From positions 42,660,001-42,724,000 of the forward strand of contig NC_133158.1 of assembly GCF_040802235.1 (NCBI RefSeq): DNA of 64,000 nt. Direction: 5' to 3'. The first letter of the stretch is position 1. Every line of letters begins with the position of its first letter. A model generated the notes under the pieces. That model was not told the DNA's origin. It worked only from the letters and a program-made list of their open reading frames with translations, and ran no database searches. The translations under genes were made by a program, and so were the position numbers. Source of the DNA: Manis javanica. Taxonomy: Eukaryota > Chordata > Mammalia > Pholidota > Manidae. Shown here in pieces: positions 35,121 to 45,070 of this stretch.

Positions 35121-35994
35121 TGCACACCTGCCCCTCAGGTGCTTCAGGCAGGCAGCAGAGCAGTGCCCCAGGCCTCCCTGAGGGCCATGCCCGGCTGACT
35201 CCCAGACAGAAAGCCACCTGAATGCAGGTGCAGTGGGAACAGAGGGGACTGGGGGTTCTGGGAAAGCAGGCTGCACGCCCCTGCACCACCCGGGGTGCAG
35301 CCTTGTCCACCCCTTCAACTGAGCCTCTGGATCTGCACACATCCTCTCCGCAGCCGTGGTTTCCTTCCCAGGCTCCAGGGTTACTCCTGATGAGACCGTT
35401 TGCCACCTAGCACGATGTGAGGACTTGAAGGGGAGACTTGGGGAGACGTGAATTCACTCACTGGCAGCTACTCAGTAAGCACCTACTGTGTGCAAGTGAT
35501 GGCCCAGAGCCACACAAACCTCCAGATCAGCCCTGAAGTGTACCATCAGCCACCCTGCTCTCTCTCTGCTTCTGCCAATCCCTTCCTTTTCCCAGCCCAG
35601 CTTCCTGCAGCTTCCTGCCCCCACCCATGCCTGCTCCAGGCCTGCCTGCTCTCAGCCACCCTGTGCAAGGGGCAGACTGCCGGTCCACTCTACACCTCTG
35701 ACCATGAGGCCCACACCTGCCTGGCTCTGCCTGCAGCCATCACAGCCTGCAATGGTCACCTCGCTGAATCCAAACCCCATCCTGCCCCCAACACCAACCT
35801 GAGTGCACCCTGCCCCAGCTTCCTCCCTACCCTCACCTCCCACTCTCCTCCTCCTGCATCCCTCATCTAGTCACTGTGGCAGGCACAATGCTAAACCCTG
35901 GGGCTGCATGTGGGAGCCCCACCTGTCCACCTCGGCCCTCACCACTGTTGGGCTCCAGCTGGGTCCCAAAGCCCCCAGTTCCAGAGTGTACCCA
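35121..35994. other. Unannotated intergenic sequence
   Basis: Mostly unassigned. A short L2/MIR-like phrase ('agtaagcacctactgtgtgc') lies at about 35,472-35,492. Confidence 0.4.
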
Positions 35995-36210
35995 GGCCCC
36001 TGTGTCCCCACAAAGCTCCCTACAGAGTGCCCCACAGCCCCACAGTGCTCCCTAGTGCCAGCACAGTATACCCCACAGAGCTCCTCACAGCTCCATAGTG
36101 CTCCCCACAGCCAGCACGGTGCACCTGACAGAGCTCCACAGACAGCACAGAATTACGGTCCCCCAGAGCTCTCCACGGCCCCACCATACTCCCCACAGCC
36201 AGCACAGTAG
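35995..36210. repeat. Degenerate tandem repeat, CCCCACAG/CAGCACAGT units
   Basis: Variants of 'ccccacagccagcacagt' and 'agctccccacag' recur about eight to ten times with irregular spacing. It is an old, decayed minisatellite. Confidence 0.7.
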
Positions 36211-36744
36211 GCCTCCGCCACCCGGCACATGTTCTTACATGCTCGTGGAATACCTGAGTCAAGTCACTGAATAGTCAGAAGGAGTCAAACATCACCTGTG
36301 CTCCTAACCCTGCTACAACCGGCCATCTGGTCCCACCTCCTGGTGGGGGAGGATGTGCAGTCATCAGTTACCATAAGTGCCCCGGAGAAGGGAAGGTGAC
36401 TTAGAAGGGAGCCCAGAGAGTCTCTTCTGCTCTACAAAAGGTAAATCTCATCCGACCCACAAATACCAATGGAGCCCTGCCCTGGGGCCAGGCTCCCACC
36501 TGCCCAGCACCCCCACACTGAGACATGAGACAAACCAGGGGGCATGGGCTGTGGCCTTGCAGCACTCACTGGCCCAGCGTGGCAACAGTCGTGGGTGCCC
36601 GCAGCCCAGCACTGCCTTCAGGAGAGGCTGATCGAGAACCCAGGTGTTGCTCCATGGGAGGATCAGAGAAGCAATACCCAACCTGGCCCTTGAAAGGTGG
36701 ACTAGGGTTTTGCTCGCCCGCCCTGGAGGAAGACGATACTGTGG

Positions 36745-36885
36745 AGATCAGCAATGCCCCCATTTGTGGACAAGAAAACTGCAGGTTACAGAGGTTGTAA
36801 CTTGCCCGCAGCCATCCAGTTATTAGGACCAAGAGCTGGCACTTGAACCCAGGACTGATAACCTCACTATCATGCTCTCAGCATC
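36745..36885 (+). mobile_element. MIR relic
   Basis: 'gacaagaaaactgcaggtta', 'cagaggttgtaacttgcccg' and 'ggcacttgaacccaggactg' match the MIR core on +. Confidence 0.7.
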
Positions 36886-37198
36886 AAGTATCTGCCTCTC
36901 AGTGCCCATCTTTATAAAGAGAGAAAAATGGACACCATGTGTATTGTAGTGGCTGCGTCTCAGGTGCATAGGCCATGGTTAGCAACATCACTACAGCTCA
37001 TGTTTTCATGCCCTCTAACAATAGCACTGCCATTTTTCATCTTTCTTAATTTCAGAATTAAACCCTGCTTTCTCAGCCATCGAGGGAAGCTTGTTTATTG
37101 TATGATTGTTAACAAGTCTCAGACTTGACCGCCTTTCAGTTTCAATTAACATTCTCCACAATAGCTCAGCTTTGGTATGACATTTTGTTTCTATAGCA
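36886..37198. other. Unannotated intergenic sequence
   Basis: Nothing recognised. Confidence 0.4.
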
Positions 37199-37205
37199 TA
37201 TTTGG
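37199..37205 (+). repeat. LTR target-site duplication, left copy
   Basis: TATTTGG, repeated at 37672-37678 on the other side of the solo LTR. Confidence 0.75.
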
Positions 37206-37671
37206 TGATGAGACACTGGTATGAGTTTTGCTCATTGCCTCTTCATATTTTTGTACATATGTGGATAAAATGAAGGATTCTCACCTGGCTCTGGTTGGCT
37301 AGCTCACTACACATGTGTGGGCAATACATTGTTACTGACTCCATATAAAGAGCTCTATCCAGTGCTCTGGGTGACATGGTGGCATGGCTGCAAGACTGTA
37401 AGATTGCAGAGCAGAGGCTGGAGTGGTGGCAGCCTCAAGGACAGAGGCCCAGAGGACAGCTGTGGGGGCAGAGAGGCCCAGAGGAGAGGCAGAGACCAGC
37501 TTGCTGCATGCAGACTCTCTGAGCGAATGGGATTTTAGTGATTGACCTGCCACCATGGAAATAAAGTTGGGTATAACCCTTTCACCCCAAGAATGTTCTA
37601 CTGTCATTTCTTTGGTCACATTGAATCCATAGTGAACTTGCCTGGGGCTGAAACCCATTGGCAAGACAACA
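37206..37671 (+). mobile_element. Solo ERV LTR
   Basis: A 466-bp unit that starts TG (tgatgagac) and ends CA (gacaaca), with direct repeats TATTTGG on both flanks. Inside, in the right order and spacing, are a TATA box (TATAAAG, 37344-37350) and an AATAAA signal (37560-37565), followed by a U5-like 105 bp. This is the U3-R-U5 plan of an endogenous retrovirus LTR. No primer-binding site, gag, pol or env follows, so recombination between two LTRs has probably removed the interior. The family is not identified. Confidence 0.75.
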
Positions 37672-37678
37672 TATTTGG
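37672..37678 (+). repeat. LTR target-site duplication, right copy
   Basis: TATTTGG, matching 37199-37205. Both copies are preceded by CA, so the match can be read as 9 bp, one CA belonging to the LTR end. Confidence 0.75.
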
Positions 37679-37696
37679 CCTCATTTCAAACATCAC

Positions 37697-37729
37697 CTGA
37701 GCAACGCTATCCTCGCGATTAGCTTATAC
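37697..37729 (-). other. Candidate second minus-strand exon (33 nt)
   Basis: On the minus strand a pyrimidine-bearing acceptor (cacttgtttcagcag) precedes 33 nt that end in CTCAG before a GTGATG donor. It is open in the phase left by the candidate exon at 37933-38032, about 200 bp upstream of it on that strand. By itself it is weak and could be chance. Its interest comes from the phase agreement. Confidence 0.2.
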
Positions 37730-37932
37730 CTGCTGAAACAAGTGACAGTTCTTACTAAATCATAATTGTCTCGATGGCCGTGTAGATTTTTTGCACCTAA
37801 GCCCAGGAGAGACCAATAATAGACAACAAAAGCAGTGAGGCCCTCTTCTTGCAGCACCAGGAGAGGATTTTAGTTTTAACACAATTCTGATGAGCTAACT
37901 TCCAGACCCAGGAGAAAGAGCACAGTGCTTAC

Positions 37933-38032
37933 CTGTAATTATTAGGCTGCTGACAATAGTGGTAATAATATCTTGACAGCCATGCCATCATGATTAAATC
38001 AATCACTTCAGTCTGCAAGGGGACATCCAAAT
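37933..38032 (-). other. Candidate minus-strand exon (100 nt)
   Basis: On the minus strand a strong acceptor (gtgatttccttttcag) precedes 100 nt ending AATTACAG before a consensus donor GTAAGC. One of three frames is open throughout, beginning LDVPLQTEVIDLIMM after two bases and ending QQPNNY plus two bases. I do not recognise the peptide. It could be an exon of a non-coding antisense transcript upstream of ZBTB21, a coding exon of an unknown gene, or a chance arrangement. Confidence 0.3.
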
Positions 38033-38040
38033 CTGAAAAG

Positions 38041-39414
38041 GAAATCACATTTCAGAGGCATTGCCCAAACATTTTTTCACCCTTACCTTCCTATCGCATA
38101 CTCCAACACTGGATTTTCTAAATTTAATTTTTTTGTAAGTCAAAAATCTGGGGAATATTTCCAAGCCTTATTTGAAAATTCCAGACTTATGATAGTCAGC
38201 AATATGTCAAATGAATTATATAGGCAGACTTGGGGAAATCTCAGATGACATCATGTAGTTCTCGGTCACTGGTCATCACCCCCTATCAGTTTTCAAAGTT
38301 TTGGAATTTCGACATAATTTGCTTACCTTAGAAAGCCTAAAAGGAGCAGGGTATCTATTTAGAAGTAGTAATTTTGCAGATATCAGGGAACCAGTCAGTG
38401 TACCAAATCAACTGAGTCACATTTAAAGGAGGTTGGGGGTAGCGGGAGATGGCTGCTCTCTCATGGAGATAATAGTTGAAACCATTTGACCTGGTTTAAT
38501 GAGAGTGCTTCCTAAGCAAACCTTAAGTTCTTTAATGTTTTATCAGGTCTAGCTCTAAAATCGGCATTTTAACATAAATTTTGGGCCAAATGTTTATTAA
38601 GATGTTTAAATGTGCCAGATTTATAGCATAAAATACACTAAATATCAAAATGGATATTGGGGGTGCTTAAGTGCAGAAAGTACTTTTAAAGTCAATTTAC
38701 ATGCATGTTCATATTTGTCTTCACAAGATGGCACATGTTCAAGACGAAGGTCAACAAGGCTGACTCTTACTAAAAGATTAAGGGTAAACTCTAAAGTCTC
38801 CAAGATTTAGAGAGAAAAAAAGGAAGGAAACAAAAAAAACAGTCATATCTTTGGTCTTTTAAAAATAGCTCCTGGGTCAGATACGTTTAGTCGGCATTTT
38901 TAACTATTCATTCTGTGCTCAGAACCACATGAACTTGATGTTCACACTGAACAAATGTGCTCAGTTGTTTACAAGTGTCCTTTTAAGAGAAAGGCAGAGG
39001 GAGAGTTGACACACAGAAAGCAGTCATGTGGCCACCAAGGCAGCAGAGGCCGGAATGCATGGCACTCCCACTTGAGGCCCCGCAGTTCTCAGCTCTAGGT
39101 AGGCAGAGGTGAGGCCCACGGCAGGGAAGGGGTCCTGGCAGGAAAGCACAACAGCACGTGCACAGTGTGTACAAAGCTCCACCAAACCCAGGCAGAGGCT
39201 GAGCAGGCGACAGGGAGGGAGGTGGAATCCTGGAGGCAGTAGCGAGAGCCGACAAGGTGGCATTATCCAAGTAAAACCCTGTGTGCAGAGAGGGGAAGTG
39301 GGATAGCTCTGGGGAGGGGACAACGCACAAGATGCCCAGAGCATGGCTGGTTGAGGGGTGTGCGCCTGCGTGGGTGTTGGCGGACAGGCATGATTAGAGG
39401 CGGGCCAAGTCGTT
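38041..39414. other. AT-rich intergenic sequence, unassigned
   Basis: No repeat family and no gene recognised. Several minus-strand GTAAG donors (near 38,096 and 38,332) lack convincing exon partners. Confidence 0.4.
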
Positions 39415-39730
39415 GTCCAGCGGGTCCCATTATGGACTTTTAAATGTTATCCTTCGAGCAACTGAGAGGCATCAAAAACTTAAGTGAGGGAGTGGCATGA
39501 CACATTTTGCTCTAGAAAAAGATCACTTTGCAAGTGAGTGGATTAAAAGGGAAACACCTGGAGGCTAGGAGAGCCATCTGGGAGCTACTGGGCTGAAAGT
39601 GGTTCCAGCATCAGGGAAAACATTCAGAGGGCTGATGGACCTAAGTCAGTGACAGGCTGACCACTGGAGATGAGGGAGGGGCAGCGAGGGTGCCCAAGTT
39701 CCTGGCCCAGACAGCTGGGCTAGTGTGCTG
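39415..39730 (+). mobile_element. L2/CR1-like LINE relic
   Basis: 'tatccttcgagcaactgaga', 'agggagtggcatgacacatt', 'tagaaaaagatcactttgca' and 'cactggagatgagggagggg' follow an old LINE phrase order. The family name is uncertain. Confidence 0.45.
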
Positions 39731-40669
39731 GGGTGGGTGGACTGTGCTGGGCAGGGAGGCTGAGAACCAGAGGTCAGGTAAGAGCAGGAAATTCAGGGGA
39801 GTGAGGCATCACCGAGGCAAGCAGGGTTGAGGAAGGAGTTGATAAAGGGAGTCACAACTGAAAGACTGAGAGTCTGCTGGATCTGGCCGGCAGGTCCCTT
39901 TCAGTTAGTGCTGAGAGCCTGATTACACGGCTTCAAGTGGCAACACCAACTGTGCCTTCCGCGGGCAGCTAGACTGGGGATAACAATACTCGCTCACCCA
40001 CCCTAACCACAGGGGCCCCAGCAACTCAAGGCCCTTAAAAGATGTAAATCCCTGCGGCATGCTGCTTTCTTTTAAGCACAGGGCCACTTTTTGTTTTACC
40101 ACCATTCAGCTCAAAATATAAGAATGCTTTTTGATGTTTTTAAATACCTATAGGAAAAAAAATTTAGGCCCAAGATTCTTCTTTTGAGATTAAGAGTCCT
40201 CTTAAAAAACAGCCAACACGTTTTTAATTTTTATCAACAGAATGCAGTATTTCTTATACATACGCCTCAAACATTCCGTAAATTATTTTACCCAGGGTTC
40301 ATGTGCATAAATTCGACTTTTAAAAATTACACTTATTTGAAAAGTCATCTTTGAAGTATTAAACACGATTTTTAAAATCCAGAAACTTAGTTGTCTGTCC
40401 TAAAATTATCGTTTATGAAGGCAATCTCCTCCCACTCCCATCTGATCTGTTCTGGCTCTGGGGAACCCCACATGTTCCGTTTAGCTCGTCTAACAAACCC
40501 TTTCTTTAGACGTTGGCATTCTTGTTACACTAATATTCTGGTTTTGATTCAAAGTGAGCGTTGCAATTAATGAACTTGTATTCGTTCAAGAAAACGAACA
40601 GCCTAAGAAGCACAGAAGAACTGGCATTAGAGAAAGTGGCCGTTTAGCCTGTGCTACTAAAGGGGCGGT
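39731..40669. other. Intergenic sequence upstream of the CpG island
   Basis: No gene or repeat assigned. Confidence 0.4.
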
Positions 40670-41234
40670 GTTTGTGAACACACGGCGGACGAGCCGAGGA
40701 CCGGGCGGCCGTCACGACCTGCTCACCGGAACCACCCGGGCCTGTCTCCTCCAGCTCACTCGCAAACGGGGTGCCGGGGCCACCTCCCGGGGAGGCAATG
40801 TTAGTGCTCCGGGCCACTTAGCTGAGCCGAACCGTCCCGACGCGAGCCTCCAGCGCAGAGCACCACGGGCGCCGCCGCCCCCCGGCCCCGCGCGCTACCG
40901 TCAGGGAGAGCCGCCCTCAGGGCTGTGCGGAGGCCGAACCGTGCGGCAGCCCCACCGGGGCGCGTGTCCTCGCGGCGGCCCTGGCGCCGGGTTCCCGCCT
41001 CCCTCGGGGCCGCCCGCGGGGCGCGGGGTGCGGGCAGGGCAGGAGGCGGCGCCGGGAGGGCGCGGCAGACGCGCGGAAAGGGTGCAGGGAGGAAGCGCGG
41101 GGGACGAGCGGCGCCAGGCCGCCGGAAGACGGGTGCGGGTAGACGCGCGCCGACCCGCGGAAGGCGGACGCGGCGGCGGCAGCGCTCCCGTCAGACCCGC
41201 CCTCGCCCGGCCCCCGGCGCAGCGCACCTCCCTC

Positions 41235-41244
41235 GCCCCGCCTC
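41235..41244 (+). promoter_or_regulatory. ZBTB21: GC box (Sp1/KLF type)
   Basis: GCCCCGCCTC, the reverse of a GGGCGG-type box, about 100 bp before the inferred start region. Confidence 0.6.
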
Positions 41245-41258
41245 CAAGCGCCGGGCGC

Positions 41259-41263
41259 CCAAT
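41259..41263 (+). promoter_or_regulatory. ZBTB21: CCAAT box (NF-Y type)
   Basis: CCCAATCAC context at the usual distance of about 60-100 bp upstream of the inferred start. Confidence 0.6.
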
Positions 41264-41275
41264 CACAGCGCCGCG

Positions 41276-41281
41276 CACGTG
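41276..41281 (+). promoter_or_regulatory. ZBTB21: CACGTG E-box
   Basis: GCACGTGAC contains the palindromic E-box bound by USF, MYC/MAX or MiT/TFE factors. The flanking GTGAC side resembles a CLEAR element. Which factor uses it cannot be told. Confidence 0.6.
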
Positions 41282-41320
41282 ACGAGCTCTGCCTGCGATG
41301 ACCTCATCCCTGGTGTGGGA

Positions 41321-41328
41321 TGACGTCA
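41321..41328 (+). promoter_or_regulatory. ZBTB21: Perfect cAMP response element
   Basis: TGACGTCA, the full palindromic CREB/ATF site, followed 5 bp later by CAAGATGG, which resembles the YY1 motif often found just downstream of transcription starts. Confidence 0.7.
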
Positions 41329-41334
41329 AATTCA

Positions 41335-41430
41335 AGATGGATGGAATCACAGCGGCAGCGGCGGCTGCGGCGCGCGCGAGCCGAGTGTGAGCGGAAAGGG
41401 GCCCGGCGTCTACCTCCGGGCTGAAGGCCG
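41335..41430 (+). other. ZBTB21: ZBTB21 non-coding exon 1 (start inferred)
   Basis: The right edge is a consensus donor, GCCG|GTGAGTAAC, with GT at 41431-41432. The left edge is inferred from the promoter motifs and could lie some tens of bases either way. The exon is GC-rich (GGC repeats) and would form most of the 5' UTR, joined to the acceptor at 55574-55575. A short upstream ORF with strong context (41337-41390) falls at its very start. Confidence 0.65.
41337..41390 (+). CDS. Possible upstream ORF, 17 codons
   Basis: ATG with A at -3 and G at +4 opens a frame reading MDGITAAAAAAARASRV before TGA. Seven alanines come from the GGC/GCG repeat. If transcription begins upstream of 41337, ribosomes would meet this start before the ZBTB21 start. 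If it begins later, the ATG is just part of a YY1-like CAAGATGG promoter motif. Both readings are open. Confidence 0.3.
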   Translation: MDGITAAAAAAARASRV

Positions 41431-41515
41431 GTGAGTAACTGTCACGCCCCTCGCCCTAGGAGAACTGCGGGGCCCCGTGGGAGGCCACAGCCTCCCCGCA
41501 AAACGCGGCCTTTCC

Positions 41516-41523
41516 TGACGTAA
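41516..41523 (+). promoter_or_regulatory. ZBTB21: CRE-like site in first intron
   Basis: TGACGTAA, an ATF/CREB-type half-palindrome variant, about 85 bp downstream of the exon 1 donor. Confidence 0.4.
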
Positions 41524-42330
41524 CTCTGAGGTGATCTCTCTCTTTTTTCTCTCCAGCGCGTTGCGGGCTCCGAGCGCTTCTGCGCGTGCGCGGGGCCCTG
41601 GCCCTCACCGAGCATGTCCCGGGCTCCCACGTAGCCGTTTGTGCCTTCACACTGCGCATGCTCCTTGCCCGCACTTGGCCTCGCCCTCGCCATTGCGCAC
41701 GCTCCGTCCCTCACTGGTCTTCCCTTGCCCGGCCAGGTGCCCCGCCGCAGACGCGCCCTGCGCCTAGCGATTTGGGCGCCTTCCGACCGGGGACGCCTGC
41801 GCCTGCCCCGAGAGCGCGTGGAGGCCGGCGGTCTCTGCGGGCCCCGCGAGCGCGCGCGGAAGCTTGGGGCAGTAGGCCCCCGCACCTGCAGTAGCCTGCG
41901 CCCCCAGCCCCCTCGCCCTGCCTGGCGGCCGCCAGAGCCACCTCCCCCGCCCGAGTTGACTTTGCTCGGCCCGTCTCCCTGGCGCCCTCCGCCGTACGTG
42001 TGCACCGGGGCGCGCTCGTGTCCCCTCTCCGAATCCTCCGCCCGCCACAGCGCTCAGGCCCCCGCCGCCGACCGCGGCTTCTCCCCGGGGGTGCGCATGG
42101 TTCCGCCCTTGAGAAAGCCCCCGTCCGAAATCCGCAGCTTGAGCCGGGGAGGGTGGGTCCGACCCGCGCGCGGCTCGGGAGACCGGCCCAAGGACCTCCG
42201 CTGGACGGAGCCCCGCGGTCTCCTCCTGGGTTCTCTGTCGCCAAGACCACCCACCTGGAACAAGTTCATTAGCACACTGCGGAAGGTCGCGCTTGGGCCG
42301 CAGGAGAGCCCCGCGGGCCTAGTCCTTCAC

Positions 42331-44104
42331 CCCGGTTGCTATTCACTCCAGCCACAGGGCCGCGTGGTTCCGAAGGGTGCCACCTGAGCAGCACATCGGA
42401 GGTGGGGTGTTTTTTTAGAGGGATTGCCTCGCAGTGGGAGAGGGGTAACTTTAATCAGACCCCGCACAGTGCAAGAGCTAGCGGCCCTGCTCCCCTCCAG
42501 CATCTGGGGTCATCAGTGTATTACAGCACAGTCCAGTGATTGCTCATAAAGACGACCGTCAGCCAGCAATGGGGAGCCTGCATTATGTTCTTCACACCTT
42601 GTTTAAAAAGACAAGGAAGAGGATTAATCCATTTTAGAAAGATTTCTCCTTGACAGTTACTTTTTAAAACTTTCTATCTGATGCTTGGAGTAGATCCCTC
42701 ATCTATCTATAATGACTAACAGTTACTACATAAAATTTAAGTACCGCTAATATTGAAGTAGAAGTTAGGGGTATTGGTTTACTTAAAATCTATGTTTAAT
42801 TAATTCTTTTTACTATTGTTGAATGTATAGTGTGCTTTGCCCTGTGCAGATAAAAGGTGAAAAGGTTCCCTCCAGAAACTTAGTGTTTATGGCCGGGATA
42901 CTAGATTTTGTATGTAACAAACAGCAGAGGGGCTAAGTTATCGAGGAAGTCTCTGCATGAGGAGGTGATGACCAAAAGGACACAGTTTTATCCCCAAAGC
43001 ACATTGGGCTGGGGAGAGCAGATTCTAGAGCTGTTGAGAAGTGAGCGAGGCTTGACAAGTTGGGGTGACTGGCTGGGAAGGAAAGAGAAGAGGTTTCTGG
43101 TTTGGGAGACCTAGTTGTTGGAAACACACCAGACTGAATGGAATGTGTGAGAGCAAGCAGATGTAGGGGTACAGGTGAGGGGGTGGGTGGCACGTATCCT
43201 GGACTCGTGGGATGTCACTTATGGCAGTGTTTAGTGGGCCCCTGAGAGGCTCCTTCCCACAGAGAAGCCTAGGCAGAGACACAGATGTGGGAGGCCATCA
43301 TCCAATGGCAATTAAAGCCACAAGAGCTCATACAAAAGCAAAGTAATGCCACCTGCTGAGCTCTAACAAATGCTGGAGCAATGAAAGTGAGCAAGGTCGG
43401 GTCCTGACCCTCAAATGTGGTTTCTCTCTGTCCAATAGATGGCTGCCAGGCCTGTGCTAAGCATTGGAATACACAGATGAAAACAAGGATTTTTCCTTTA
43501 AAGGACTCTCATGAAGAAGATAGGTATAGAGGCAGATCTCAAAATCATTGTGTTGCCAAAGAGATGAAGTATTGTAGTAAATTAGATGACTGAGCTACTA
43601 GCTAGGGGCACACTGACGCTTTGTAGACAGCGGTGTTTAAGATGAATCTTTCTGTTAGAAGTTGGCCATGTAAAAAAAAGGCAAAGATGGAGGTGGAAAT
43701 TGGATGTGCAAGTTTGTAGGGTAGATGGTAAGCAGTGTCAGTAGGGGCGGAGAGATGAATTATGACTAGAATATTAAGAGTTTTGTATGCCAGTCTTGTA
43801 TCCCATAGAGTTGGGGTTTTTATCTATGAAGCAATAGAAAAACCAAGGTAGTGTTCTGGAGGCAGTGATGGAACTACTTTTACTTTAGGAAAACACACCA
43901 GAAGGCATCATTTCTACCCTTGCATTTAACTGGAGTCAGCACAGAAAACATCAAGAAATTTTGTTGTGCAAGGTACCTTGTTGGGTATTGTGAAGAGTAT
44001 CAAAAAAATTTAGAGTCTTAGTCCTTAGGTAGCTTACAGTTCTGTTAGGAAGATAAACAGCAAACAACACTACGTAAGTGGTGCCACTCGTGTAATACAG
44101 GAGT
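42331..44104. other. ZBTB21: ZBTB21 intron, unassigned part
   Basis: No exon is supported. Around 43,430-43,870 there are L2/CR1-like phrases (gcctgtgctaagcattggaa) too decayed to delimit. Confidence 0.4.
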
Positions 44105-44490
44105 TGGAAGGTGTCTGCTCTTTATAAACTGAAGCTTGGGCTGCCCTCACAAGCTCCCACAGACTAGGACACTTAAACAGCAGGCATTTGCTGTCTCCCA
44201 GTTCTGCACCTAGAAGTCTTGAGACCAACCTGTCAGCAGGGTTGATTTCTCCTGAGGCCTCTCTCCGTGGCTTGTAGGTGGCTGTCTTCTCTGTGTGTGT
44301 GCTCATCTCCTTTTCTTGGGACACCAGCCATGTTGGATTAGGGCCTCCCCTGAAGACCTGTTGTAAGCAATTATCTTGTTGAAGACCTTATCTCTAAGTG
44401 TGCTTTCATTCTGAGGTACTAGGGGTCAGGACTTAAGTTTATTAATTTGGGGGGAAAGGGACACACAATCCAGCCTGTGGCTGAAGGCTT
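44105..44490 (-). mobile_element. MLT1A-type LTR, reverse, in ZBTB21 intron
   Basis: 'ctcctgaggcctctctccgt', 'ggcttgtaggtggctgtctt', 'catgttggattagggcctcc' and 'cattctgaggtactaggggt' are MLT1A landmarks in reverse. Confidence 0.8.
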
Positions 44491-44819
44491 AATGGAGGAC
44501 TTGGACTTGAGCTGGGCTTTGAAAGATGATGAATGTTCACCTGATTGGAGTTCTGGGGAGACGGTTCGACAATAGGACGTTGCACATCAGGTAATGGAGG
44601 AAGCAAGGCATGCGTGTTGTGTCTCAGAGACAGTGTCTAAAGCAGGAAGTTACCATGAGGGAATAATAAAAGCAAAGATAATTTAAGAAGTAGTTTGAAG
44701 CCAGATTTATGGAGCCTTCGAGTCCATATTTTTAAATTTTTGCCTTTTAACCAAGTGGAGAACCACTGGCTTTTTTTTATTTCGTTATTTCTTTTCACTA
44801 AGGTGTTAAGACTCAGCTA

Positions 44820-45070
44820 AGAAGTCATATCAAGGCATTTCTTGACCATCTTCTCCAAACTCCTGGTTACTCCACCCTTTCACAGCACCCTATTTATTTC
44901 CATAATAACACTTAGCACAATCTGCCGTATCTTTCTTGTTTGGTTTCTTGTTTATCACCTGATTTACCCCACTAGAAAGTGGAAGCCTTGTCTGTTTTGT
45001 GCACCCCTGTATTTCAGGTATGGTTAACCATGCTTTGACATAATTGGAGTTCAATAAACACATTGCAGTA
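44820..45070 (+). mobile_element. L2 LINE 3'-end relic
   Basis: 'aataacacttagcacaatct', 'cccactagaaagtggaagcc' and 'ggagttcaataaacacattg' are the L2 3' end on +. Confidence 0.7.

Larger units (their letters stand above)
40670..42330. promoter_or_regulatory. ZBTB21: CpG island at the ZBTB21 promoter
   Basis: CpG density and GC content rise sharply from about 40,670, peak between 40,850 and 41,450 and fall after about 42,330. The rest of the window is CpG-poor except for scattered sites. Such islands mark ubiquitously used promoters. The island covers the promoter motifs, exon 1 and the first part of the intron. Long open frames inside it (40554-41282 and 41641-42387 on +) come from base composition. 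Confidence 0.9.

Noticed and set aside
38323-38342. 10-nt minus-strand microexon between TTTTAG and GTAAGC
   Set aside because: Acceptor and donor are only 10 nt apart with no partner exons or open frame; more likely coincidence than an exon.
39923-40105. Minus-strand exon ending at a GTGAGC donor near 39,990
   Set aside because: No convincing acceptor and no conserved-looking peptide.
40554-41282. 242-codon + frame upstream of and in the CpG island
   Set aside because: Arginine/proline/alanine-rich translation typical of CpG islands, runs through the promoter motifs, no domain.
41641-42387. 248-codon + frame in the CpG island
   Set aside because: Lies in the first intron of ZBTB21; composition-driven, with equally long frames on the minus strand.
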